Assembly: GCF_051020975.1 (NCBI RefSeq)
Contig: NW_027478159.1
Span: forward strand, 10,308,501-10,372,500
Origin: Osmia lignaria lignaria
Lineage: Eukaryota > Arthropoda > Insecta > Hymenoptera > Megachilidae
Direction of reading: 5' to 3'
DNA: 64,000 nt
The translations under genes were made by a program, and so were the position numbers. Positions 8,802 to 21,780 of the stretch are shown here, one piece after another. Positions within the stretch are counted from its first letter, which is position 1, and each line of letters begins with the position of its first letter. The notes under the pieces were generated by a model, which had not been told where the DNA came from, searched no databases, and saw only the letters and a program-made list of their open reading frames with translations.

Positions 8802-11800
8802 TCAAAAAATATCATAGAACATAAAAAGTAGGAAACTTAATTCTCTACAAAAAAGGTCTCTTAACATTTTGCCATAGCTCGCTTCGTTTCCGAGATATTT
8901 GCAGATTTATCTCAAGGGAAGGGACCTGACGGACATATTTCGAGATATTTCTTCTTCTTGTTGTTCTTCTTCTGCACAGCTAAACTGGAAGTGGCATTTC
9001 CAGCTCGCAATAGTGCAGAGTTATCTCAAAGAAAGGGGCCACGGTGTTTCTGTATCTCTATTATGTTGGTGCGGCTTCGGAACTTTTAAATATCTTGATA
9101 TATCTCGGGAACTACGCATCTGATCAAAAAATATCATAGAACATAAAAAGTAGGAAACTTAATTCTCTACAAAAAAGGTCTCTTAACATTTTGCCATGGC
9201 TCGCTTCGTTTCCGAGATATTTGCAGATATATCTCAAGGGAAGGGGCCTGACGGACATATTTCGAGATATTTCTTCTTCTTGTTGTTCTTCTTCTGCACA
9301 GCTATGCTGGGAGTGGCATTTGCAGCTCGCAATAGTGCAGAGTTATCTCAAAGAAAGGGGCCACGGTGTTTCTGTATCTCTATTATGTTGGTGCGGCTTC
9401 GGAACTTTTAAATATCTTGATATATCTCGAGAACTACGCATCTGATCAAAAAATATCATAGAACATAGAAAGTAGCAAACTTAATTCTCCACAAAAAAGC
9501 TCTCTTAACATTTTGCCATAGCTCGCTTCGTTTCCGAGATATTTGCAGATTTATCTCAAGGGAAGGGGCCTGACGGACATGTTTCGAGATATTTCTTCTT
9601 CTTGTTGTTCTTCTTCTGCACAGCTAAACTGGAAGTGGCATTTCCAGCTCGCAATAGTGCAGAGTTATCTCAAAGAAAGGGGCCACGGTGTTTCTGTATC
9701 TCTATTATGTTGGTGCGGCTTCGGAACTTTTAGATATCTTGATATATCTCGAGATCTACGCATCTGATCAAAAAATATCATACAACATAAAAAGTAGGAA
9801 ACTTAATTCTCTACAAAAAAGGTCTCTTAACATTTTGCCATAGCTCGCTTCGTTTCCGAGATATTTGCAGATTTATCTCAAGGGAAGGGGCCTGACGGAC
9901 ATATTTCGAAATATTTCTTCTTCTTGTTGTTCTTCTTCTGCACAGCTAAGCTGGAAGTGGCATTTGCAGCTCGCAATAGTGCAGAGTTATCTCAAAGAAA
10001 GGGGCCACGGTGTTTCTGTACCTCTATTATGTTGGTGCGGCTTCGGAACTTTTAAATATCTCGATATATCTCGAGAACTACGCATCTGATCAAAAAACAT
10101 CATAGAACATAAAAAGTAGGAAACTTAATTCTCTACAAATAAGGTCTCTTAAAATTTTGCCATAGCTCGCTTCGTTTCCGAGATATTTGCAGATTTATCT
10201 CAAGGGAAGGGGCCTGACGGACATATTCCGAGATATTTCTTCTTCTTGTTGTTCCTCTTCTGCACAGCTAAGCTGGAACTGGCATTTGCAGGTCGCAATA
10301 GTGCAGAGTTATCTCAAAGAAAGGGGCCACGGTGTTTCTGTATCTCTATTATGTTGGTGCGGCTTCGGAACTTTTAAATATCTCGATATATCTCGAAAAC
10401 TACGCTTCTGATCAAAAAATATCAGAGAACCTAAATTGTAGGAAACATAATTCTCTACAAAAAAGGTCTCTTAACATTTTGCCATAGCTCGCTTCGTTTC
10501 CGAGATATTTGCAAATTTATCTCAAGGGAAGGGGCCTGACGGACATATTTCGTGATATTTCTTCTTCTTGTTGTTCTTCTTCTGCACAGCTAAACTGGAA
10601 GTGGCATTTCCAGCTCGCAATAGTGCAGAGTTATCTCAAAGAAAGGGGCCACGGTGTTTCTGTATCTCTATTATGTTGGTGCGGCTTCGGAACTTTTAAA
10701 TATCTCGATATATCTCGAAAACTACGCTTCTGATCAAAAAATATCATAGAACATAAATTGTAGGAAACTTAATTCTCTACAAAAAAGGTCTCTTAACATT
10801 TTGCAATAGCTCTCTTCGTTTCCGAGATATTTGCAGATTTATCTCAAGGGAAGGGGCCTGACGGACATATTTCGAGATATTTCTTCTTCTTGTTGTTCTT
10901 CTTCTGCACAGCTAAGCTGAAAGTGGCATTTGCAGCTCCCAATAGTGCAGAGTTATCTCAAAGAAAGGGGCCACGGTGTTTCTGTATCTCTATTATGTTG
11001 GTGCGGCTTCGGAACTTTTAAATATCTTGATATATCTCGAGAACTACGCATCTGATCAAAAAATATCATAGAACATAAATTGTAGGAAACTTAATTCTCT
11101 ACAAAAAAGGTCTCTTAACATTTTGCCATAGCTCGCTTCGTTTCCGAGATATTTGCAGATATATCCCAAGGGAAGGGGCCTGACGGACATATTTCGAGAT
11201 ATTTCTTCTTCTTGTTGTTCTTCTTCTGCACAGCTAAGCTGGAAGTGGCATTTGTAGGTCGCAATAGTGCAGAGTTATCTCAAAGAAAGGGGCCACGGTG
11301 TTTCTGTATCTCTATTATGTTGGTGCGCTTTCGGAACTTTTAAATATCTCGATATATCTCGAAAACTACGCTTCTGATCAAAAAATATCATAGAACGTAA
11401 ATTGTAGGAAACATTATTCTCTACAAAAAAGGTCTCTTAACATTTTGCCATAGCTCGCTTCGTTTCCGAGATATTTGCAGATTTATCTCAAGGGAAGGGG
11501 CCTGACGGACATATTTCGAGATATTTCTTCTTCATGTTGTTCTTCTTCTGCACAGCTAAGCTGGAAGTGGCATTTGCAGCGCGCAATAGTGCAGAGTTAT
11601 CTCAAAGAAAGGGGCCACGGTGTTTCTGTATCTCTATTATGTTGGTTCGGCTTCGGAACTTTTAAATATCTTGATATATCTCGAGAACTACGCATCTGAT
11701 CAAAAAATATCATAGAACATAAAAAGTAGAAAACTTAATTCTCTTCAAAAAAGGTCTCTTAACATTTTGCCATAGCTCGCTTCGTTTCCGAGATATTTGC

Positions 11801-14800
11801 AGATTTATCTCAAGGGAAGGGGCCTGACGGACATATTTCGAGATATTTCTTCTTCTTGTTGTTCTTCTTCTGCACAGCTAAGCTGGAAGTGGCATTTGCG
11901 GCTCGCACTAGTGCAGCGTTATCTCAAAGAAAGGGGCCACGGTGTTTCTGTATCTCTATTATGTTGGTGCGGCTTCGGAACTTTTAAATATCTTGATATA
12001 TCTCGAGAACTACGCATCTGATCAAAAAATATCATAGAACATAAAAAGTAGGAAACTTAATTCTCTACAAAAAGGTCTCTTAACATTTTGCCATAGCTCG
12101 CTTCGTTTCCGAGATATTTGCAGATTTATCTCAAGGGAACGGGGCCTGACGGACATATCCCGAGATATTTCTTGTTCTTGTTGTGCTTCTTCTGCACAGT
12201 TAAGCTGGACCTGGCATTTGCAGCTCGCAATAGTGCAGAGTTATCTCAAAGAAAGGGGCCACGGTGTTTCTGTATCTCTATTATGTTGGTGCGGCTTCGG
12301 AACTTTTAAATATCTCGATATATCTCGATAACTACGCTTCTGATCAAAAAATATCATAGAACATAAATTGTAGGCAACATAATTCTCTACAAAAAAGGTC
12401 TCTCAACATTTTGCCACAGCTCGCTTCGTTTCCGAGATATTTGCAGATATATCTCAAGGAAAGGGGCCTGACGGACATATTTCGAGATATTTCTTCTTCT
12501 TGTTGTTCTTCTTCTGCACAGCTAAGCTGGAAGTGGCATTTACAGCTCGCAATAGTGCAGAGTTATCTCAAAGAAAGGGGCCACGGTGTTTCTGTATCTC
12601 TATTATGTTGGTGCGGCTTCGGAACTTTTAAATATCTCGATATATCTCGAAAACTACGCTTCTGATCAAAAAATATCATAGAACATAAATTGTAGGAAAC
12701 ATAATTCTCTACAAAAAACGTCTCTTAACATTTTGCCATAACTCGCTTCGTTTCCGAGATATTTGCAGATTCAGCTCAAAGGAACGGGCCTGACGGACAT
12801 ATTTCGAGATATTTCTTCTTCTTGTTGTTCTTCTTCTGCACAGCTAAGCTGGAAGTGGCATTCGCAGCTCGCTATAGTGCAGAGTTATCTCAAAGAAAGG
12901 GGCCACGGTGTTTCTGTATCTCTATTATGTTGGTGCGGCTTCGGAACTTTTAAATATCTTGATATATCTCGAGAACTACGCATCTGATCAAAAAATATGA
13001 TAGAACATAAAAAGTAGGAAACTTAATTCTCTACAAAAAAGGTCTCTTAACATTTTGCCATAGCTCGCTTCGTTTCCGAGATATTTGCACATTTATCTCA
13101 AGGGAAGGGGCCTAACGGACATATTTCGAGATATTTCTTCTTCTTGTTGTTCTTCTTCTGCATAGCTAAGCTGGAAGTGGCATTTGCGGCTCGCACTAGT
13201 GCAGAGTTATCTCAAAGAAAGGGGCCACGGTGTTTCTGTATCTCTATTATGTTGGTGCGGCTTCGGAACTTTTAAATATCTCGATATATCTCGAAAACTA
13301 CGCTTCTGATCAAAAAATATCATAGAACATAAATTGTAGGAAACATAATTCTCTACAAAAAAGGTCTCTTAACATTTTGCCATAGCTCGCTTCGTTTCCG
13401 AGATACTTGCAGATATATCTCAAGGGAAGGGGCCTGACGGACATATTTCGAGATATTTCTTCTTCTTGTTGTTCTTCTTCTGCACAGCTAAGCTGGAAGT
13501 GGCATTTACAGCTCGCAATAGTGCAGAGTTATCTCAAAGAAAGGGGCCACGATGTTTCTGTATCTCTATTATGTTGGTGCGGCTTCGGAACTTTTAAATA
13601 TCTTGATATATCTCGAGAACTACGCATCTGATCAAAAAATATCATAGAACATAAAAAGTAGGAAACTTAATTCTCTACAAAAAAGGTCTCTTAACATTTT
13701 GCCATAGCTCGCTTCGTTTCCGAGATATTTGCAGATTTATCTCAAGGGAAGGGACCTGACGGACATATTTCGAGATATTTCTTCTTCTTGTTGTTCTTCT
13801 TCTGCACAGCTAAACTGGCAGTGGCATTTCCAGCTCGCAATAGTGCAGAGTTATCTCAAAGAAAGGGGCCACGGTGTTTCTGTATCTCTATTATGTTGGT
13901 GCGGCTTCGGAACTTTTAAATATCTTGATATATCTCGGGAACTACGCATCTGATCAAAAAATATCATAGAACATAAAAAGTAGGAAACTTAATTCTCTAC
14001 AAAAAAGGTCTCTTAACATTTTGCCATAGCTCGCTTCGTTTCCGAGATATTTGCAGATTTATCTCAAGGGAAGGGGCCTGACGGACATGTTTCGAGATAT
14101 TTCTTCTTCTTGTTGTTCTTCTTCTGCACAGCTAAACTGGAAGTGGCATTTCCAGCTCGCAATAGTGCAGAGTTATCTCAAAGAAAGGGGCCACGGTGTT
14201 TCTGTATCTCTATTATGTTGGTGCGGCTTCGGAACTTTTAGATATCTTGATATATCTCGAGATCTACGCATCTGATCAAAAAATATCATACAACATAAAA
14301 AGTAGGAAACTTAATTCTCTACAAAAAAGGTCTCTTAACATTTTGCCATAGCTCGCTTCGTTTCCGAGATATTTGCAGATTTATCTCAAGGGAAGGGGCC
14401 TGACGGACATATTTCGAAATATTTCTTCTTCTTGTTGTTCTTCTTCTGCACAGCTAAGCTGGAAGTGGCATTTGCAGCTCGCAATAGTGCAGAGTTATCT
14501 CAAAGAAAGGGTCCACGGTGTTTCTGTACCTCTATTATGTTGGTGCAGCTTCGAAGCTTTTAAATATCTTGACATATCTCGAGAACTACGCATTTGATCA
14601 AAAAATATCATAGAACATAAATTGTAGGAAACATAATTCTCTACAAAAAAGGTCTGTTAACGTTTTGCCATAGCTCGCTTCGTTTCCGAGATATTTGCAG
14701 ATTTATCTCAAGGGAAGGGTCCTGACGGACATATTTCGAGATATTTCTTCTTCTTGTTGTTCTTGTTCTGCACAGCTAAACTGGAAGTGGCATTTCCAGC

Positions 14801-16626
14801 TCGCAATAGTGCAGAGTTATCCCAAACAATGGGGCCACGGTGTTTCTGTATCTCTATTATGTTGGTGCGGCTTCGGAACTTTTAAATATCTTGATATATC
14901 TCGAAAACTACGCTTCTGATCAAAAAATATCATAGAACATAAATTGTAGGAAACATAATTCTCTACAAAAAAGGTCTCTTAACATTTTGCCATAGCTCGC
15001 TTCGTTTCCGAGATATTTGCAGATATATCTCAAGGGAAGGGACCTGACGGACATATTTCGAGGTATTTCTTCTTCTTGTTGTTCTTCCTCTGCACAGCTA
15101 AGCTGGAAGTGGCATTTGCAGCTCGCAATAGTGCAGAGTTATCTCAAAGAAAGGGGCCACGGTGTTTCTGTATCTCTATTATGTTGGTGCGGCTTCGGAA
15201 CTTTTAAATATCTTGATATACCTCGAGAACTACGCTTCTGATCAAAAAATATCATAGAACATAAATTGTAGGAACCATAATTCTCTACAAAAGAGGTCTC
15301 TTAACATTTTGCCATAGCTCGCTTCGTTTCCGAGATATTTGCAGATTTATCTCAAGGGAAGGGGCCTGACGGACATATTTCGAGATATTTCTTCTTCTTG
15401 TTGTTCTTCTTCTGCACAGCTAAGCTGGAAGTGGCATTTGCAGCTCGCAATAGTGCAGAGTTATCTCAAAGAAAGGGGCCACGGTGTTTCTGTACCTCTA
15501 TTATGTTGGTGCGGCTTCGGAACTTTTAAATATCTCGATATATCTCGAGAACTACGCATCTGATCAAAAAATATCATAGAACATAAAAAGTAGGAAACTT
15601 AATTCTCTACAAATAAGGTCTCTTAACATTTTGCCATAGCTCGCTTCGTTTCCGAGATATTTGCAGATTTATCTCAAGGGAAGGGGCCTGACGGACATAT
15701 TCCGAGATATTTCTTCTTCTTGTTGTTCCTCTTCTGCACAGCTAAGCTGGAACTGGCATTTGCAGGTCGCAATAGTGCAGAGTTATCTCAAAGAAAGGGG
15801 CCACGGTGTTTCTGTATCTCTATTATGTTGGTGCGGCTTCGGAACTTTTAGATATCTTGATATATCTCGAGAACTACGCATCTGATCAAAAAATATCATA
15901 GAAGATAAAAAGTAGGAAACTTAATTCTCTACAAAAATGGTCTCTTAACATTTCGCCATAGCTCGCTTCGTTTCCGAGATATTTGCAGATTTATCTCAAG
16001 GGAAGGGGCCTGTCGGACATATTTCGAGATATTTCTTCTTCTTGTTGTTCTTCTTCTGCACAGCTAAGCTGGAAGTGGCATTTGCGGCTCGCACTAGTGC
16101 AGAGTTATCTCAAAGAAAGGGGCCACGGTGTTTCTGTATCTCTATTATGTTGGTGCGGCTTCGGAACTTTTAAATATCTCGATATATCTCGAAAACTACG
16201 CTTCTGATCAAAAAATATCATAGAACATAAATTGTAGGAAACTTAATTCTCTACAAAAAAGGTCTCTTAACATTTTGCAATAGCTCTCTTCGTTTCCGAG
16301 ATATTTGCAGATTTATCTCAAGGGAAGGGGCCTGACGGACATATTTCGAGATATTTCTTCTTCTTGTTGTTCTTCTTCTGCACAGCTAAGCTGAAAGTGG
16401 CATTTGCAGCTCCCAATAGTGCAGAGTTATCTCAAAGAAAGGGGCCACGGTGTTTCTGTATCTCTATTATGTTGGTGCGGCTTCGGAACTTTTAAATATC
16501 TTGATATATCTCGAGAACTACGCATCTGATCAAAAAATATCATAGAACATAAATTGTAGGAAACTTAATTCTCTACAAAAAAGGTCTCTTAACATTTTGC
16601 CATAGCTCGCTTCGTTTCCGAGATAT

Positions 16627-19600
16627 TTGCAGATATATCCTAAGGGAAGGGGCCTGACGGACATATTTCGAGATATTTCTTCTTCTTGTTGTTCTTCTTC
16701 TGCACAGCTAAGCTGGAAGTGGCATTTGTAGGTCGCAATAGTGCAGAGTTATCTCAAAGAAAGGGGCCACGGTGTTTCTGTATCTCTATTATGTTGGTGC
16801 GCTTTCGGAACTTTTAAATATCTCGATATATCTCGAAAACTACGCTTCTGATCAAAAAATATCATAGAACGTAAATTGTAGGAAACATTATTCTCTACAA
16901 AAAAGGTCTCTTAACATTTTGCCATAGCTCGCTTCGTTTCCGAGATATTTGCAGATTTATCTCAAGGGAAGGGGCCTGACGGACATATTTCGAGATATTT
17001 CTTCTTCATGTTGTTCTTCTTCTGCACAGCTAAGCTGCAAGTGGCATTTGCAGCGCGCAATAGTGCAGAGTTATCTCAAAGAAAGGGGCCACGGTGTTTC
17101 TGTATCTCTATTATGTTGGTTCGGCTTCGGAACTTTTAAATATCTTGATATATCTCGAGAACTACGCATCTGATCAAAAAATATTATAGAACATAAAAAG
17201 TAGAAAACTTAATTCTCTTCAAAAAAGGTCTCTTAACATTTTGCCATAGCTCGCTTCGTTTCCGAGATATTTGCAGATTTATCTCAAGGGAAGGGGCCTG
17301 ACGGACATATTTCGAGATATTTCTTCTTCTTGTTGTTCTTCTTCTGCACAGCTAAGCTGGAAGTGGCATTTGCGGCTCGCACTAGTGCAGCGTTATCTCA
17401 AAGAAAGGGGCCACGGTGTTTCTGTATCTCTATTATGTTGGTGCGGCTTCGGAACTTTTAAATATCTTGATATATCTCGAGAACTACGCATCTGATCAAA
17501 AAATATCATAGAACATAAAAAGTAGGAAACTTAATTCTCTACAAAAAAGGTCTCTTAACATTTTGCCATAGCTCGCTTCGTTTCCGAGATATTTGCAGAT
17601 TTATCTCAAGGGAACGGGGCCTGACGGACATATTTAGAGATATTTCTTCTTCTTGTTGTTCTTCTTCTGCACAGCTAAGCTGAAAGTGGCATTTACAGCT
17701 CGCAATAGTGCAAAGTTATCTCAAAGAAAGGGGCCACGGTGTTTCTGTATCTCTATTATGTTGGTGCGGCTTCGGAACTTTTAAATATCTTGATATATCT
17801 CGAGAACTACGCATCTGATCAAAAAATATCATAGAACATAAATTGTAGGAAACTTAATTCTCTACAAAAAAGGTCTCTTAACATTTTGCCATAGCTCGCT
17901 TCGTTTCCGAGATATTTGCAGATATATCCCAAGGGAAGGGGCCTGACGGACATATTTCGAGATATTTCTTCTTCTTGTTGTTCTTCTTCTGCACAGCTAA
18001 GCTGGAAGTGGCATTTGTAGGTCGCAATAGTGCAGAGTTATCTCAAAGAAAGGGGCCACGGTGTTTCTGTATCTCTATTATGTTGGTGCGCTTTCGGAAC
18101 TTTTAAATATCTCGATATATCTCGAAAACTACGCTTCTGATCAAAAAATATCATAGAACGTAAATTGTAGGAAACATTATTCTCTACAAAAAAGGTCTCT
18201 TAACATTTTGCCATACCTCGCTTCGTTTCCGAGATATTTGCAGATTTATCTCAAGGGAAGGGGCCTGACGGACATATTTCGAGATATTTCTTCTTCATGT
18301 TGTTCTTCTTCTGCACAGCTAAGCTGGAAGTGGCATTTGCAGCGCGCAATAGTGCAGAGTTATCTCAAAGAAAGGGGCCACGGTGTTTCTGTATCTCTGT
18401 TATGTTGGTGCGGCTTCGGAACTTTTAAATATCTTGATATATCTCGAGAACTACGCATCTTATCAAAAAATATCATACTATATAAAAAGTAGGAAACTTA
18501 ATTCTCTACAAGAAAGGTCTCTTAACATTTTGCCATAGCTCGCTTCGTTTCCGAGATATTTGCAGATTTATCTCAAGGGAAGGGGCCTGACGGACATATT
18601 TCGAGATATTTCTTCTTCTTGTTGTTCTTCTTCTGCACAGCTAAGCTGGAAGTGGCATTTGCGGCTCGCACTAGTGCAGAGTTATCTCAAAGAAAGGGGC
18701 CACGGTGTTTCTGTATCTCTATTATGTTGGTTCGGCTTCGGAACTTTTAAATATCTTGATATATCTCGAGAACTACGCATCTGATCAAAAAATATCATAG
18801 AACATAAAAAGTAGAAAACTTAATTCTCTTCAAAAAAGGTCTCTTAACATTTTGCCATAGCTCGCTTCGTTTCCGAGATATTTGCAGATTTATCTCAAGG
18901 GAAGGGGCCTGATGGACATATTTCGAGATATTTCTTCTTCTTGTTGTTCTTCTTCTGCACAGCTAAGCTGGAAGTGGCATTTGCAGGTCGCAATAGTGCA
19001 GAGTTATCTCAAAGAAAGGGGCCACGGTGTTTCTGTATCTCTATTATGTTGGTGCGGCTTCGGAACTTTTAAATATCTCGATATATCTCGAAAACTACGC
19101 TTCGGATCAAAAAATATCATAGAACATAAATTGTAGGAAACATAATTCTCTACAAAAAACGTCTCTTAACATTTTGCCATAGCTCGCTTCGTTTCCGAGA
19201 TATTTGCAGATATATCCCAAGGGAAGGGGCCTGACGGACATATTTCGAGATATTTCTTCTTCTTGTTGTTCTTCTTCTGCACAGCTAAGCTGGAAGTGGC
19301 ATTTGCAGGTCGCAATAGTGCAGAGTTATCTCAAAGAAAGGGGCCACGGTGTTTCTGTATCTCTATTATGTTGGTGCGGCTTCGGAACTTTTAAATATCT
19401 CGATATATCTCGAAAACTACGCTTCTGATCAAAAAATATCATAGAACGTAAATTGTAGGAAACATTATTCTCTACAAAAAAGGTCTCTTAACATTTTGCC
19501 ATAGCTCGCTTCGTTTCCGAGATATTTGCAGATTTATCTCAAGGGAAGGGTCCTGATGGACATATTTCGAGATATTTCTTCTTCTTGTTGTTCTTCTTCT

Positions 19601-21780
19601 GCACAGCTAAACTGGAAGTGGCATTTCCAGCTCGCAATCGTGCAGAGTTATCTCAAAGAAAGGGGCCACGGTGTTTCTGTATCTCTATTATGTTGGTGCG
19701 GCTTCGGAACTTTTAAATATCTTGATATATCTCGAGAACTACGCATCTGATCAAAAAATATCATAGAACATAAATTGTAGGAAACTTAATTCTCTACAAA
19801 AAAGGTCTCTTAACATTTTGCCATAGCTCGCTTCGTTTCCGAGATATTTGCAGATATATCCTAAGGGAAGGGGCCTGACGGACATATTTCGAGATATTTC
19901 TTCTTCTTGTTGTTCTTCTTCTGCACAGCTAAGCTGGAAGTGGCATTTGTAGGTCGCAATAGTGCAGAGTTATCTCAAAGAAAGGGGCCACGGTGTTTCT
20001 GTATCTCTATTATGTTGGTGCGCTTTCGGAACTTTTAAATATCTCGATATATCTCGAAAACTACGCTTCTGATCAAAAAATATCATAGAACGTAAATTGT
20101 AGGAAACATTATTCTCTACAAAAAAGGTCTCTTAACATTTTGCCATAGCTCGCTTCGTTTCCGAGATATTTGCAGATTTATCTCAAGGGAAGGGGCCTGA
20201 CGGACATATTTCGAGATATTTCTTCTTCATGTTGTTCTTCTTCTGCACAGCTAAGCTGCAAGTGGCATTTGCAGCGCGCAATAGTGCAGAGTTATCTCAA
20301 AGAAAGGGGCCACGGTGTTTCTGTATCTCTATTATGTTGGTTCGGCTTCGGAACTTTTAAATATCTTGATATATCTCGAGAACTACGCATCTGATCAAAA
20401 AATATCATAGAACATAAAAAGTAGAAAACTTAATTCTCTTCAAAAAAGGTCTCTTAACATTTTGCCATAGCTCGCTTCGTTTCCGAGATATTTGCAGATT
20501 TATCTCAAGGGAAGGGGCCTGACGGACATATTTCGAGATATTTCTTCTTCTTGTTGTTCTTCTTCTGCACAGCTAAGCTGGAAGTGGCATTTGCGGCTCG
20601 CACTAGTGCAGCGTTATCTCAAAGAAAGGGGCCACGGTGTTTCTGTATCTCTATTATGTTGGTGCGGCTTCGGAACTTTTAAATATCTTGATATATCTCG
20701 AGAACTACGCATCTGATCAAAAAATATCATAGAACATAAAAAGTAGGAAACTTAATTCTCTACAAAAAAGGTCTCTTAACATTTTGCCATAGCTCGCTTC
20801 GTTTCCGAGATATTTGCAGATTTATCTCAAGGGAACGGGGCCTGACGGACATATTTAGAGATATTTCTTCTTCTTGTTGTTCTTCTTCTGCACAGCTAAG
20901 CTGAAAGTGGCATTTACAGCTCGCAATAGTGCAAAGTTATCTCAAAGAAAGGGGCCACGGTGTTTCTGTATCTCTATTATGTTGGTGCGGCTTCGGAACT
21001 TTTAAATATCTTGATATATCTCGAGAACTACGCATCTGATCAAAAAATATCATAGAACATAAATTGTAGGAAACTTAATTCTCTACAAAAAAGGTCTCTT
21101 AACATTTTGCCATAGCTCGCTTCGTTTCCGAGATATTTGCAGATATATCCCAAGGGAAGGGGCCTGACGGACATATTTCGAGATATTTCTTCTTCTTGTT
21201 GTTCTTCTTCTGCACAGCTAAGCTGGAAGTGGCATTTGTAGGTCGCAATAGTGCAGAGTTATCTCAAAGAAAGGGGCCACGGTGTTTCTGTATCTCTATT
21301 ATGTTGGTGCGCTTTCGGAACTTTTAAATATCTCGATATATCTCGAAAACTACGCTTCTGATCAAAAAATATCATAGAACGTAAATTGTAGGAAACATTA
21401 TTCTCTACAAAAAAGGTCTCTTAACATTTTGCCATACCTCGCTTCGTTTCCGAGATATTTGCAGATTTATCTCAAGGGAAGGGGCCTGACGGACATATTT
21501 CGAGATATTTCTTCTTCATGTTGTTCTTCTTCTGCACAGCTAAGCTGGAAGTGGCATTTGCAGCGCGCAATAGTGCAGAGTTATCTCAAAGAAAGGGGCC
21601 ACGGTGTTTCTGTATCTCTGTTATGTTGGTGCGGCTTCGGAACTTTTAAATATCTTGATATATCTCGAGAACTACGCATCTGATCAAAAAATATCATACT
21701 ACATAAAAAGTAGGAAACTTAATTCTCTACAAGAAAGGTCTCTAAACATTTTGCCATGGCTCGCTTCGTTTCCGAGATAT
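16627..21780. repeat. 10-unit duplication (u34-u39 repeated as u44-u49)
   Basis: The rare start atatatcctaagg of u34 (16627) recurs in u44 (19848). The next five units match in order at an offset of 3221 bp, which is 10 x 322 + 1. The extra base comes from a shared one-base insertion, gggaacggggcc, in u37 and u47, both also carrying atatttagagat. u39 and u49 share catacctcgc and a TCTGTTATG change. The two copies differ only at scattered sites (for example tactatataaaa against tactacataaaa). Confidence 0.85.

Larger units (their letters stand above)
6967..17592. repeat. 16-unit block duplication in the 322-bp array (u4-u19 and u20-u36)
   Basis: Diagnostic variants recur 5152 bp (16 units) later: the catatcccgag plus cttgttcttgttgtgcttct variant of u4 in u20, the cacagctcgc start of u5 in u21, the ttcagctcaaaggaacggg variant of u6 in u22, the catagctaag nonsense change of u7 in u23, and the gccacgatg change of u8 in u24. 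The offset then becomes 4508 bp (u12-u26, u13-u27: two units missing in copy 2) and later 5474 bp (u14-u31, u16-u33, u17-u34, u18-u35, u19-u36: three extra units in copy 2). So the duplication was followed by at least two further unequal exchanges. Confidence 0.85.
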
